A stretch of DNA of 64,000 nt, taken from Microbacterium sp. (lineage in GTDB: Bacteria > Actinomycetota > Actinomycetes > Actinomycetales > Microbacteriaceae). A program made the position numbers and the translations under genes. This document shows, piece after piece, positions 30,433-38,653 of the stretch; the first letter of the stretch is position 1; each line of letters opens with the position of its first letter. The stretch is from NCBI GenBank assembly GCA_013823625.1, contig PNMM01000001.1, positions 1,178,001 through 1,242,000 of the forward strand, in the 5' to 3' direction. A model generated the notes under the pieces. The model ran no database searches. It was not told where the DNA came from and saw only the letters and a program-made list of their open reading frames with translations.

Positions 30433-31511
30433 GCCGACACCTTCGAGAGGCCGAGCACCGACGCAACCTCGGCCGTGTCGACGCGCACCACGGTGGGGCT
30501 CACATCAACGCCATCCGGACCCTTGAGAGCCCACGAGGGGTCTTTCAGGCCGTGGCCCGTGACGGTGAGAACCACGGTGGAGCCAGCCGGGATCGCGCCG
30601 GCCTCGGCGCGCTCGAGAAGGCCCGCCACCGAGATGGCCGACGCGGGCTCGACGAAGATTCCGACCTCTTGCGAGAGCAAGCGGTGGGCAACGAGGATGT
30701 GCTCATCAGAGATCGCGCCAAAGTAGCCGTTGCTGTCGTCGCGGGCCGCGAGAGCGAGCTCCCACGACGCGGGGTTACCGATGCGGATCGCGCTCGCGAT
30801 GGTCTCGGGCTTCTTGACGGGCTCGCCGAGCACGATGGGCGCGCTGCCCGCGGCCTGGAAGCCAAACATGCGGGGCAGCTTCGTGGTCACACCGCGGTCG
30901 AGCTCTTCGCGATAGCCGCGGTGATAGGCCGTGTAGTTGCCCGCGTTGCCGACGGGAAGAATGTGAAAGTCGGGCGCATCCTCAAGAACCTCAACGACCT
31001 CGAACGCGCCCGTCTTCTGGCCTTCGATGCGGTCGGGGTTGACCGAGTTGACGAGGTGCACCGGGTAGTTGGCCGAGAGGTCGCGCGCGATGTCGAGGCA
31101 GTCGTCGAAGTTGCCTTCGATCTGAATGATCTCGGCCTTGTGGGCGACGGCCTGGCTGAGCTTGCCCATCGAGATCTTGCCTTCGGGCACGAGCACGGCG
31201 GCCGTGATGCCCGCGTGCGTCGCGTAGGCGGCGGCCGAGGCCGAGGTGTTGCCGGTCGAGGCGCAAATGACGGCCTTGGCGCCGTGCTCGACGGCCTTCG
31301 AGATGGCCATCGTCATGCCGCGGTCTTTGAACGAGCCTGTGGGGTTCATGCCTTCGAACTTGACGTAGACCTTCGAGCCGGTGCGCTCGCTCAAGTAGCG
31401 CGCGGGAATAAGCGGCGTGCCGCCCTCACCGAGCGTGATGATGGGCGTTGCCGCGCTGATGTCGAGGCGGTCGGCATATTCGTGCAAGAGTCCGCGCCAC
31501 TGCTTGGCCAT
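30429..31511 (-). CDS. thrC: Threonine synthase
   Basis: 360 aa fold-type II PLP enzyme of the short (actinobacterial/plant-like) class. The PLP lysine is in [15 protein letters not shown], the phosphate-binding loop is [14 protein letters not shown], and [14 protein letters not shown] follows. It converts O-phosphohomoserine to threonine. It starts 1 base after the hom stop and overlaps thrB. Confidence 0.97.
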   Translation of the reverse strand: MAKQWRGLLHEYADRLDISAATPIITLGEGGTPLIPARYLSERTGSKVYVKFEGMNPTGSFKDRGMTMAISKAVEHGAKAVICASTGNTSASAAAYATHAGITAAVLVPEGKISMGKLSQAVAHKAEIIQIEGNFDDCLDIARDLSANYPVHLVNSVNPDRIEGQKTGAFEVVEVLEDAPDFHILPVGNAGNYTAYHRGYREELDRGVTTKLPRMFGFQAAGSAPIVLGEPVKKPETIASAIRIGNPASWELALAARDDSNGYFGAISDEHILVAHRLLSQEVGIFVEPASAISVAGLLERAEAGAIPAGSTVVLTVTGHGLKDPSWALKGPDGVDVSPTVVRVDTAEVASVLGLSKVSA

Positions 31512-31512
31512 G

Positions 31513-32844
31513 TCAGAGTCCTTCTACTCGCAGCACGCTCGTCACGCTGTGCACGACGCTGCTGGTGGTCAGTGCCGCGACCGTTGCGGCGAGATCGGCC
31601 TCCGATGCCTCGTGAGTGCCGATTACCAGGGTAGCCGCGCTCGGGGCATCAGTCGCACTGAGCGAGTCGACGACTGCCACCGACTGCGCGACCGTCTCGA
31701 CCGAAACACCGTGGCTCTGGAACAGGGCCGCGATGAGCGCGAGCACGCCGGGCTCATCGGCGACGAGCAGAGCGATCTGGTAGCGCGTCATGACCGAGCT
31801 GATCGGCAACACGGGCAGGTTGGCGTGCGTGCTCTCGGCAACGCCCGGTCCGCCGACGACGTGACGGCGGGCCGCCGAGACGACATCACCGAGAACCGCC
31901 GATGCGGTCTGGATGCCCCCCGCACCAGCCCCGTAGAACATGAGCGGCCCGGCCGCTTCGGCCTCGACGAAGACGGCATTGTTGGCGCCGTGTACCGCGG
32001 CGAGCGGGTGGGTGTCGGGGATCAGCGCGGGGTGCACGCGGGCGCTCACGCCATCGACCCCCGTGACGGGGTCGGTGAGCCGCTCGCAGATGGCGAGCAA
32101 CTTGACGACGTATCCGGCCTTGCGCGCTGCAACGACCTGCTCGAGCGTGACCTCGGTGATGCCTTCGCGATACACCGCGTCGGCCGGAACGAGCGTGTGG
32201 AAGGCGAGGCTCGCGAGAATCGCGGCCTTCTGGGCCGCGTCGTATCCACCCACGTCAGCGGTCGGGTCGGCTTCGGCATACCCGAGCGCGGTGGCCGTGG
32301 CGAGTGCGTCGGCCATCGACTCGCCGTGGGCATCCATGCGATCGAGAATGAAGTTCGTCGTGCCATTGACGATGCCCAAGATGCGCTTCACGCGGTCGCC
32401 GGCGAGCGAGTCACGCAGCGGGCGAATGATCGGAATCGCGCCGCCGACGGCAGCCTCGTAGTAAAGCTGCGCGCCCACTTGCTCGGCGGCCTCGAAGAGT
32501 TCGGGGCCGTGCGTCGCGAGCAGGGCTTTGTTGGCCGTAATGACGTCGGCTCCCGAGTTGAGCGCCTGCAGAATGAGCGTGCGCGCGGGCTCGAGGCCTC
32601 CCATGAGCTCGACGACGATGTCGGCGCTGAGAATGAGCGACTCGGCGTCGGTCGTGAGCAGCTCGCGCGGAATCGCGGTGTCGCGCGGGGCGTCGATGCT
32701 GCGCACGGCCACTCCAGCGAGCTCGATGCCCGCGCCAATGCGAGCGGCGAGTTCGTCACGGTGGGTCAGCAGCTGGTCGGCCACTTGCGAGCCGACACTG
32801 CCGCCGCCGAGCACGGCGACACGCAGGTTGCGGTATTCGATCAC
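31513..32844 (-). CDS. hom: Homoserine dehydrogenase
   Basis: 443 aa. The NAD(P)-binding domain begins [20 protein letters not shown]. The catalytic region contains [32 protein letters not shown] and the conserved [29 protein letters not shown] (given in parts: [19 protein letters not shown] and AAILASLAF). The C-terminal ~85 residues form an ACT domain ([20 protein letters not shown]), the usual site of threonine feedback. The GTG overlaps the lysA stop. Confidence 0.97.
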   Translation of the reverse strand: MIEYRNLRVAVLGGGSVGSQVADQLLTHRDELAARIGAGIELAGVAVRSIDAPRDTAIPRELLTTDAESLILSADIVVELMGGLEPARTLILQALNSGADVITANKALLATHGPELFEAAEQVGAQLYYEAAVGGAIPIIRPLRDSLAGDRVKRILGIVNGTTNFILDRMDAHGESMADALATATALGYAEADPTADVGGYDAAQKAAILASLAFHTLVPADAVYREGITEVTLEQVVAARKAGYVVKLLAICERLTDPVTGVDGVSARVHPALIPDTHPLAAVHGANNAVFVEAEAAGPLMFYGAGAGGIQTASAVLGDVVSAARRHVVGGPGVAESTHANLPVLPISSVMTRYQIALLVADEPGVLALIAALFQSHGVSVETVAQSVAVVDSLSATDAPSAATLVIGTHEASEADLAATVAALTTSSVVHSVTSVLRVEGL

Positions 32845-34271
32845 AGCGAATCTCCTTGAGTGGATGGTCTGGGTTGGTTCACGAACGCGTCGCGGCTCAG
32901 CAGGTCAGCCTCGGTCTCGCCGCGCACGATGACGCGAGCGAGACCGTCGCGCACGGCGACGACAGCGGGGCGAGCGAGGTAGTTGTAGTTGCTCGAGAGT
33001 GAGAAGCAGTAGGCGCCCGTCGCGGGTACGGCCACGAGGTCTCCCGGGGCGGTGTCGCCCGGAAGGTAGGCGTCGCGCACGACAATGTCGCCGCTCTCGC
33101 AGTGCTTTCCGGCGACGCGCACGAGTACGGGGTCGCTGCTCGAGAGCCGTGAGGCAAGGGCCACCGAGTAGTCGGCCGCGTACAGCGCAGGGCGCGCGTT
33201 GTCGCTCATGCCGCCATCGACGCTCACGTAGCGGCGCACGGCCGTGGTGCTCTCGTCGACCGTGACGACGACGTCTTTCGTCGTGCCGACTTCGTACAGC
33301 GTCACGCCCGCGGGACCGATAATCGTGCGACCTGGCTCGACCGCAATGCGCGGCATCGGGATGCTCAGCTCGCCACACACGGCAGCCACGGCGCCCAGCA
33401 GGGCGTCGGCGAGCAGCTCGATCGCAGGCGCCGCGTCACTCTCGACATACGCGATGCCGAAGCCGCCGCCGAGGTTGAGCTCGGGCACGTCTCCTCCCGC
33501 GCGAAGAGCCGCGTGCAGAGTGAGCAGCCGACGAGCGGCTTCGAGAAAACCTTCGACCGCGAAGATCTGCGAGCCGATGTGCGAGTGCAACCCGAGAAAG
33601 CGCAGGGTGGGTCGGGCGCGAATGGCGGCGACAGCATCCGGAGCATCCGACAGCGGAATGCCGAACTTTTGGTCTTCGCGGGCCGTCGCGAGGTACTCGT
33701 GGGTGTGGGCGTGCACCCCGGAGTTGATGCGCAAGCGCACGGCCTGCACGCGCCCATGGCGTTCGGCGGCGTCGGCGACGCGCTCGATCTCGATCATCGA
33801 GTCGATGACGATTGCGCCGATTCCTACGCCGACAGCACGCTCGATTTCGGCGAGCGACTTGTTGTTGCCGTGCAAGCCGAGACGGGCGGGCTCGACGCTC
33901 GCGGCGAGCGCAACCGCGAGCTCTCCCCCGCTGGCCACGTCGATGTTGAGGCCTTCGGCCACCATCCAGCGGGCTGCCTCCGTGCAGAGAAACGCCTTGC
34001 CCGCGTAGTAGACGGTCGCCGTGGTGCCGTGGGCGGCGGCTGCGGTGTCAAATGCTGCGCGCGTTCGGGATGCGCGCGCGCGGGCATCCGCTTCGTCGAT
34101 CACGTAGAGCGGCGTGCCGTATTCGGCGGCGAGCTCGGTGAGGGCGACTCCCCCGATGCTGATCGACCCGTCGGTCGTGCGCGCGGCGCTCGACGGCCAC
34201 ACGTGCGCGGCAAGCGCGGCGGCATCGGCCGGGGGCGCGAGCCACGACGGCGAGAGCGGGTTGGCGAGCAC
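32841..34271 (-). CDS. lysA: Diaminopimelate decarboxylase
   Basis: 476 aa fold-type III PLP enzyme making lysine. The PLP lysine is in VYYAGKAFLCTE, the HSHIGSQIF motif binds phosphate, NLGGGFGIAY is the glycine loop, VEPGRTIIG and the active-site Cys region GKHCESGD follow. The first ~30 residues (PLSPSWLAPPADAAALAAHVWP) match the actinobacterial N-terminal extension. GTG start with GAGG 8 nt upstream; that Shine-Dalgarno sits inside a hairpin (34280-34311). First gene of the lysA-hom-thrC-thrB run, with every junction overlapping or nearly so. Confidence 0.97.
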   Translation of the reverse strand: MLANPLSPSWLAPPADAAALAAHVWPSSAARTTDGSISIGGVALTELAAEYGTPLYVIDEADARARASRTRAAFDTAAAAHGTTATVYYAGKAFLCTEAARWMVAEGLNIDVASGGELAVALAASVEPARLGLHGNNKSLAEIERAVGVGIGAIVIDSMIEIERVADAAERHGRVQAVRLRINSGVHAHTHEYLATAREDQKFGIPLSDAPDAVAAIRARPTLRFLGLHSHIGSQIFAVEGFLEAARRLLTLHAALRAGGDVPELNLGGGFGIAYVESDAAPAIELLADALLGAVAAVCGELSIPMPRIAVEPGRTIIGPAGVTLYEVGTTKDVVVTVDESTTAVRRYVSVDGGMSDNARPALYAADYSVALASRLSSSDPVLVRVAGKHCESGDIVVRDAYLPGDTAPGDLVAVPATGAYCFSLSSNYNYLARPAVVAVRDGLARVIVRGETEADLLSRDAFVNQPRPSTQGDSL

Positions 34272-34279
34272 GACGAGAA

Positions 34280-34311
34280 CCTCACAGGTCGACGAACTGG
34301 GGAGTGTGAGG
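34280..34311 (-). promoter_or_regulatory. Hairpin sequestering the lysA ribosome-binding site
   Basis: In the lysA sense, CCTCACA (34311-34305) is perfectly complementary to TGTGAGG (34286-34280), with an 18-nt loop. The right arm contains the GAGG Shine-Dalgarno 8 nt before the GTG. The loop starts with CTCCCCA, and ACTCCCCA (34305-34298) is identical to part of the upstream long inverted repeat. RBS occlusion is inferred from complementarity. Confidence 0.5.
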
Positions 34312-34480
34312 CGAGCGAACCCGGCTTGGTTCCTGAAGCCGAGTTCGAGTTTAGCGGTCAGTGGATGAGCGGCTCACAGGGCGCTGCGCACACCCGCGCG
34401 GCGCGGAGTGCGGCGCCGCGCAATCGATGCGCCAATCCTCTCCCCGGGCGCGAGGCCGCTCGACTCGGCACGTCACCACG

Positions 34481-34560
34481 CATCGCACCGCATCGCACCG
34501 CATCGCACCGCACCGCAGCGCCGCAGCGCATCGCACCGCACTGCACCGCACCGCACCGAT
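34481..34560. repeat. Short tandem repeat, 10-mer CATCGCACCG and 5-mer variants
   Basis: Three perfect copies of CATCGCACCG at 34481-34510, continuing to about 34560 as degenerate CGCAC/CGCAT/CGCAG pentamers. Slippage-prone, non-coding. Confidence 0.85.
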
Positions 34561-34602
34561 TCAGCGCGCGCCGGAGTGTCGGGCGGGGCGCATCCTTCAA
34601 CC

Positions 34603-34664
34603 GACTCCCCAATCGAAGGAACATCGATCGACTTTGCTCCGAGACTTCCTGCGATTGGGGAGTC
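34603..34664. repeat. Long imperfect inverted repeat (hairpin) in the lysA leader region
   Basis: Outer arms 34603-34615 and 34652-34664 are a perfect 13-bp inverted repeat (GACTCCCCAATCG / CGATTGGGGAGTC). After one A/G mismatch the stem continues with AGGAA/TTCCT (34617-34621 / 34646-34650), leaving a 24-nt loop that contains TCGATCGA. A stable structured RNA, a transcription-stopping stem or a small repetitive element are all possible. Confidence 0.75.
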
Positions 34665-34700
34665 CCCGGGATTAAGGCACAAGGGCTGAAGCACGCTGTC

Positions 34701-34728
34701 GCTTGGCGCTTGGCGCTTGGCGCTTTGC
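34701..34728. repeat. 7-bp tandem repeat (GCTTGGC)
   Basis: Three perfect GCTTGGC units at 34701-34721, followed by GCTTTGC at 34722-34728. Confidence 0.8.
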
Positions 34729-34795
34729 GCGCAAGGTGCGGCGCTTCGGCACCCAGGGTGTGGCGCTCGTCACGCGGGTTGTGGTTACCGTCGCG

Positions 34796-34909
34796 GAGCG
34801 TGAGGCGCGCGGTTCGCAGGGTGTGGTTGACGACGCAGAGCGTGAGGCGCGCGGTTCGCAGGGTGTGGTTGACGACGCAGAGCGTGAGGCGCGCGGTTCG
34901 CAGGGTGTG
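34796..34909. repeat. Exact 42-bp tandem repeat, 2.7 copies
   Basis: Units at 34796-34837 and 34838-34879 are identical over 42 bp; a third covers the first 30 bp (34880-34909). A degenerate related unit precedes them at about 34755-34795. Each unit begins GAGCGTGAGGCGCGCGG and ends GTTGACGACGCA. Perfect identity points to recent slippage duplication; there are no spacers, so it is not a CRISPR array. Confidence 0.9.
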
Positions 34910-34931
34910 AAGCGACGGGCCGTGCGCGTCC

Positions 34932-35852
34932 TTAGCTGCAGGTGCCCAGGGTTGAGAACTCGGGGCCGCCGAGCGCCACGTTTTCGGCGCCGAAGACCAC
35001 GACGAGTTGCTCGTCTCCCACCTGCACAGCCGTGAGGGCCAGCGCCTGCGGGAGGTACTGCGCCACGCAGAAGAGGCGCGAGGTGAGCAAAGGCTCGACG
35101 ATCGGTCCGAACTGTTGCTGCAGGTCGGCAGCATCGAGTCGCTCGTCGCCGAGCACGACGCTCGAGGGAGTGAAGGCGAGCTGGCCGTCTTGCGCCGACG
35201 GCGTCACGCCGAGTCCGACCGAGAAGTCGACCCCGAAGAACGAGAAGGCGGTCTGAAAGCGGATCTCGCGCTCATCGAGCTGCACGTCGTTGACGACCGA
35301 GCCGGCGAGGAATCCGGCGAGCGCCGCCACATCAGCCTCGGCAACGCGATACACGGCCTGCACCGAATCAGCAGGCTGGGCCGTGTCGATCGGGGTGCCC
35401 TCGGCAATGAGGGTGAGGTCGCCGATGAGCTCACCAAACGACACGTCAGCCGCGTCGACCGTGACCTTGTCGATGCGGCCGCTCAGTGCTTGCCACAACA
35501 CCGAAACGCCTTCGATCGTCACGTCGACCGGATGATCCGCCTCGAGTTGCAACGTCGACCGCACCTGATCGGCGATGAGAGCCGAAGCCTGCTGGCGCGC
35601 GATCGACTCGGCAATCACGGCGACGATGGCGAGCACCACGACGATGCCGATAAGCACGAGGATCAGGATGAGGCCGCGGCGTTTGCGCGGGGCCACTGGC
35701 GCGGCCTCGCCCGATGCCGGGCCCGCGGCATCCGCGACCGCGGAGTCGGCCGCGTCGGCGTCAGTCGCGGGTGCTTCGGAGACGCCGGCGTCGGCGGAGT
35801 CCGGCGCGTCGGCGGCCGGCTCGGTGGCCTCGGGGGTCGTGGGCTCGCTCAT
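34932..35852 (-). CDS. LmeA-family (DUF2993) phospholipid-binding protein, membrane anchored
   Basis: 306 aa. The first ~80 residues are an acidic Ala/Asp/Glu/Pro-rich cytoplasmic tail, then RKRRG and one membrane helix (LILILVLIGIVVVLAIVAVIA). The extracytoplasmic part matches LmeA/DUF2993: DVTIEGVSVLWQALSGRIDKVTV, split here as DVTIEGVSVLWQAL and SGRIDKVTV, a repeated beta layout, and a C-terminal Cys pair (LFCVAQYL, STLGTCS). LmeA of mycobacteria binds phospholipid and supports mannan elongation; the role here is inferred. It follows argS by 2 bp. Alternative upstream starts lie within argS. Confidence 0.82.
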   Translation of the reverse strand: MSEPTTPEATEPAADAPDSADAGVSEAPATDADAADSAVADAAGPASGEAAPVAPRKRRGLILILVLIGIVVVLAIVAVIAESIARQQASALIADQVRSTLQLEADHPVDVTIEGVSVLWQALSGRIDKVTVDAADVSFGELIGDLTLIAEGTPIDTAQPADSVQAVYRVAEADVAALAGFLAGSVVNDVQLDEREIRFQTAFSFFGVDFSVGLGVTPSAQDGQLAFTPSSVVLGDERLDAADLQQQFGPIVEPLLTSRLFCVAQYLPQALALTAVQVGDEQLVVVFGAENVALGGPEFSTLGTCS

Positions 35853-35854
35853 GA

Positions 35855-37522
35855 TCACATCCGTTCCGGCGCCGAAACGCCGATCAGGGTCAATCCGTTG
35901 CGGAGTACGTGACCGGTCGCGTCGTTGAGCCACAGGCGCGTGCCGTGGATGCTCGAGACCGGCTCATCGCCCTGCGGCGTCACCCGGCACGTGTCGTACC
36001 AGCGGTGATACGCCGCGGCGAGTTCTTCGAGGTACCGCGCGACGCGGTGCGGCTCGCGCAACGTCGCTGCCTGCGCGACGATGCGCGGAAACTCGGCGAG
36101 CGAGCCGAGCAGCACGCTCTCGGTCTCGTCGGTGAGCAACTCGCTCTCGAATACCGAGCGATCCACCCCCGATGCGGCCGCGTTACGCGCCACCTGGTGC
36201 GTGCGCGCGTGGGCGTATTGCACATAGAACACGGGGTTGTCGTTCGTGCGCTTCTGCAAGAGCTCGGGGTCAAGCGTCAGGGGCGAGTCGGCGGGGTAGC
36301 GCGCGAGGGAGTAGCGGAGGGCATCCGTGCCCAACCACTCACGGAGATCATTGAGCTCGATGATGTTGCCCGCACGTTTCGACAGCCGGGCGCCGTTGAT
36401 GCTCACGAGCTGGCCGATGAGAACTTCGATGTCGGTGTCGGGGTTGTCTCCCGCCGCGCCGGCAAGAGCCTTGAGGCGGTGCACATAGCCGTGGTGGTCG
36501 GCGCCGAGCAGGTAGATCTTGTGGGCATAGCCGCGGTCGCTCTTGGAGAGGTAGTAAGCCGCGTCGGCCGCAAAGTAGGTGTAGATGCCGTTGCCACGCT
36601 TGATGACGCGGTCTTTATCGTCGCCGAAGTCAGTCGTGCGCACCCAAATAGCGTCATCGAGGTCGAAGACGTGGCCTTGCGCCCGCAAACGGTCGACGGC
36701 CTCATCGATGGGGCTGCGGCCCGAGGTCGCGTCAACGGCGTGCAACAGGCGCTCGCTGAACCACACGTCGAAGTGCACGTTGAAGCGCTCGAGCGACTCG
36801 CGAATCTCGTCGAGCTGCCAGCCGTAGGCCAGCTCGCGGGCGATCACGACGGCTTCGTCGCGCGGCAGAGTCGCGAGGTCGGGCCGCTCAGCGAGCGCGC
36901 GGCGGCCAAACTCGGTGATGTACTCCCCCGGGTAAGCGTTCTCGGGCGCGGGCTCGCCGAGCGCCGCAGCGAGTACGGACTCGCCGAAAACGTTCAACTG
37001 CGCGCCCGCGTCATTGACGTAGAACTCGCTCACGAGCGTGGCGCCGCTCGCCGCAAGCACGCGCGCAAGCGAGTCGCCCAACGCGGCCCAGCGCGTGTGA
37101 CCAATGTGCAACGGTCCCGTGGGGTTGGCCGAAACGAACTCGAGGTTGATGGTCTGCCCATGCAGTGTGGCGTTGTGGCCGTAGGTCTCGCCCGCGTCAA
37201 CAATCACACGCGCGAGCTCACCCGCGGCTCCGGCCTCGAGACGGATGTTGAGAAACCCGGGGCCCGCAATCTCGACCTCGGCAACACCCTCAATGGCGCG
37301 GATGCCCGGCACGAGCTCGTCGGCAAGAGCCCGCGGGGGCATCCCGATTCGCTTCGCCTGCTTGAGGGCGACCGACGTGGCCCAGTCACCGTGATCGCGG
37401 TTGCGCGGGCGCTCAAGGGCGATGTCGGCGACCGTCAGCTCGCTCGCGGCTGCCGCGTCGCGTCGCTCAACAACACTGACGACGACGGCGAGCAGGGCGG
37501 TGGCGAGCTGTTCGGGGTTCAC
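35855..37522 (-). CDS. argS: Arginyl-tRNA synthetase
   Basis: 555 aa class I synthetase. The N-terminal Add-1 domain (LERPRNRDHGDWATSVALKQA) precedes the ATP site FVSANPTGPLHIGHTRWAALGD (HIGH). INGARLSKRAGN stands where KMSKS would be. The anticodon-binding domain ends in ARYLEELAAAYHRWYDTCRV with the DALR-like tail and a final APERM. GTG 37522 is chosen because TAGGCT lies 7 nt upstream (leaderless) and it gives the normal N-terminus; the open extension upstream is unrelated in composition. A tRNA-Arg gene lies about 930 bp away. Confidence 0.97.
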   Translation of the reverse strand: MNPEQLATALLAVVVSVVERRDAAAASELTVADIALERPRNRDHGDWATSVALKQAKRIGMPPRALADELVPGIRAIEGVAEVEIAGPGFLNIRLEAGAAGELARVIVDAGETYGHNATLHGQTINLEFVSANPTGPLHIGHTRWAALGDSLARVLAASGATLVSEFYVNDAGAQLNVFGESVLAAALGEPAPENAYPGEYITEFGRRALAERPDLATLPRDEAVVIARELAYGWQLDEIRESLERFNVHFDVWFSERLLHAVDATSGRSPIDEAVDRLRAQGHVFDLDDAIWVRTTDFGDDKDRVIKRGNGIYTYFAADAAYYLSKSDRGYAHKIYLLGADHHGYVHRLKALAGAAGDNPDTDIEVLIGQLVSINGARLSKRAGNIIELNDLREWLGTDALRYSLARYPADSPLTLDPELLQKRTNDNPVFYVQYAHARTHQVARNAAASGVDRSVFESELLTDETESVLLGSLAEFPRIVAQAATLREPHRVARYLEELAAAYHRWYDTCRVTPQGDEPVSSIHGTRLWLNDATGHVLRNGLTLIGVSAPERM

Positions 37523-37529
37523 AGACCCA

Positions 37530-37535
37530 AGCCTA
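37530..37535 (-). promoter_or_regulatory. -10 box (TAGGCT) of argS
   Basis: TAGGCT on the minus strand ends 7 nt before the argS GTG at 37522; leaderless arrangement. Confidence 0.45.
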
Positions 37536-37565
37536 TCCGGGGCCGTCGGATGCGCTGCCGGGTCG

Positions 37566-38396
37566 TCACCCCAAAGAAACGAGTCCGTCGGGGTCGGTGT
37601 CGAGAGCTCGATCGGCCTCAGCGTGCACGAGCAAGCGGTGCAGCGTGAGCGACGAGCCATCGTTGGCGAGAAAAGCCGTGTCGGCGGCATCGCGGCCCGT
37701 TGCGATGCGCAGCATTCCCTCACGCGGGGCCATGTGCGTGGCATCGGCGACCACCCACTGCTCGTCGACGAGGGCCTCGACCACGGCGTGAAAGTCCATG
37801 GGCGCCAGCTGAGGCGCATAGACCGAGACGGCGCGCGCGGGCATGTCGGTGGCCCGCAGCACACCCGCGAGCAAGTGCGCGAAGTCGCGGCACACCCCTT
37901 GGCCCGTCGCCAAGATCTCGGGCAGACCATCGGTGGGGCTCGTCGAGCCGATCGTGTACGTCAGCCGGCCGGCGACCCAGTCACGCGCAGCGATGAGGCG
38001 CTCGCGTTCCGGCAGCGCGGCAAGATCGTCGATGATGTGGGCGTCGATGAGCGGGCCGGCCAACTCGTCCGACTGCACATACCGGCTCGGTCGAACGGCC
38101 AGGATGCGCTCCGTCACGTCGACCTCGCGTGGCGCTCCGCGGCCCACGACCGTGGCCTCGTACCGCACCGTGAGCGGGCCCTCGGGCACCGCCGCACTGT
38201 GCCAGCGAGTTCCGCTGACGCCGACCGATTCGACGAGCTCGATGCGCTCGCCCGCCGCATGCACGACGAGCTGTTCGTCGATGTGCAACCCCGGAGCGTG
38301 GGCAACCGCCACCGCCAACACGATGTTCGTCGCCTCGCCGAGCGACGCGTCGATCTCGCACCCGACGGTGCGACGCATGCTGTGGTCGATGCTCAC
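37566..38396 (-). CDS. Transglutaminase-like (cysteine protease fold) protein
   Basis: 276 aa. The N-terminal beta domain (MRRTVGCEIDASL) is followed by the transglutaminase core. The triad is visible: Cys in GQGVCRDFAHLLAGVLRA, His in MDFHAVVEALV and Asp in WVVADATHMAP. These small proteins are often peptidases or amidases of unknown substrate; cytosolic, with no signal peptide. I choose GTG 38396 because CAGTCT ends exactly 6 nt upstream (leaderless); an ATG 18 bp further in is the alternative. It lies 43 bp upstream of argS on the same strand. Confidence 0.88.
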   Translation of the reverse strand: MSIDHSMRRTVGCEIDASLGEATNIVLAVAVAHAPGLHIDEQLVVHAAGERIELVESVGVSGTRWHSAAVPEGPLTVRYEATVVGRGAPREVDVTERILAVRPSRYVQSDELAGPLIDAHIIDDLAALPERERLIAARDWVAGRLTYTIGSTSPTDGLPEILATGQGVCRDFAHLLAGVLRATDMPARAVSVYAPQLAPMDFHAVVEALVDEQWVVADATHMAPREGMLRIATGRDAADTAFLANDGSSLTLHRLLVHAEADRALDTDPDGLVSLG

Positions 38397-38402
38397 TCCC
38401 CC

Positions 38403-38408
38403 AGACTG
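38403..38408 (-). promoter_or_regulatory. -10 box (CAGTCT) of the transglutaminase-like gene
   Basis: CAGTCT on the minus strand, 6 nt before the GTG at 38396. Confidence 0.4.
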
Positions 38409-38438
38409 GCACGGCCGCACACCTCACGCGAGAACCGC

Positions 38439-38444
38439 TAGGCT
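38439..38444 (+). promoter_or_regulatory. -10 box (TAGGCT) of tRNA-Arg
   Basis: TAGGCT ends 6 nt before the first base of the mature tRNA, so the transcript begins at or next to the tRNA 5' end with almost no leader. Confidence 0.5.
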
Positions 38445-38450
38445 AAAGCC

Positions 38451-38523
38451 GCCTCCGTAGCTCAGGGGATAGAGCATCAGTTTCCGGTACTGAGGGTCGC
38501 AGGTTCGAATCCTGTCGGGGGCG
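38451..38523 (+). tRNA. tRNA-Arg (anticodon CCG)
   Basis: The cloverleaf folds fully. Acceptor GCCTCCG/CGGGGGC (one T-G pair), D-arm with GCTCAGGGGATAGAGC, anticodon stem TCAGT/ACTGA around loop TTCCGGT giving anticodon CCG (reads CGG), and T-arm GCAGG/CCTGT around TTCGAAT. 73 nt including discriminator G; CCA is not encoded. It lies near argS but on the opposite strand. Confidence 0.97.
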
Positions 38524-38537
38524 CGCAGTATTTGTCG

Positions 38538-38564
38538 GCTGCGCCGCCGCTTCTGCGGCGCAGC
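38538..38564 (+). terminator. Perfect 10-bp stem-loop after tRNA-Arg
   Basis: GCTGCGCCGC and GCGGCGCAGC pair perfectly around a 7-nt loop, 14 nt after the tRNA. There is no T-tract, as usual in high-GC actinobacteria. Likely terminator. Confidence 0.6.
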
Positions 38565-38644
38565 GTCCGCTACCGCGCGACGAGCGCGGTCGTCGCGCTC
38601 CGCGGTGTCGGCGGGCGTTGCGTGCTAGGCCGCTTCTGCGGCGC
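38546..38644. repeat. 16-bp direct repeat between tRNA-Arg and the RimB-like gene
   Basis: GCCGCTTCTGCGGCGC occurs at 38546-38561 and again at 38629-38644. Each copy is itself a small hairpin (GCCGC/GCGGC around TTCT). The intervening 67 bp carry no gene. Could act as terminators for the convergent transcripts, or be remnants of a repetitive element. Confidence 0.6.
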
Positions 38645-38653
38645 GGCAGCGAT

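Larger units (their letters stand above)
34272..34931. other. 660-bp non-coding repeat island upstream of lysA
   Basis: No credible gene lies here. Short open frames on both strands are Arg/Ser/His-rich low-complexity and change composition with each repeat block. From left to right it holds: the lysA ribosome-site hairpin (34280-34311), a CATCGCACCG-type 5/10-mer repeat (34481-34560), a long imperfect inverted repeat (34603-34664), a 7-mer repeat (34701-34728) and an exact 42-bp tandem repeat (34796-34909). It is the only gene-free stretch over 300 bp in the window. Confidence 0.8.

Noticed and set aside
34796-34909. CRISPR array
   Set aside because: The units are directly contiguous with no unique spacers and no cas genes are present.
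34272-34931. Lysine riboswitch (L-box) or T-box upstream of lysA
   Set aside because: I find none of the conserved L-box loops or a T-box sequence; only the generic hairpins described.
34358-35134. Open frame on the minus strand through the repeat island
   Set aside because: It translates the 42-bp repeat into LRTARLTLCVVNH copies and the 5-mers into Arg/Cys/Ala tracts, then runs antiphase into the DUF2993 gene; no ribosome site or conserved domain.
38451-38653. Integrated element or attachment site at tRNA-Arg
   Set aside because: No integrase and no second copy of the tRNA 3' end anywhere downstream in the window.
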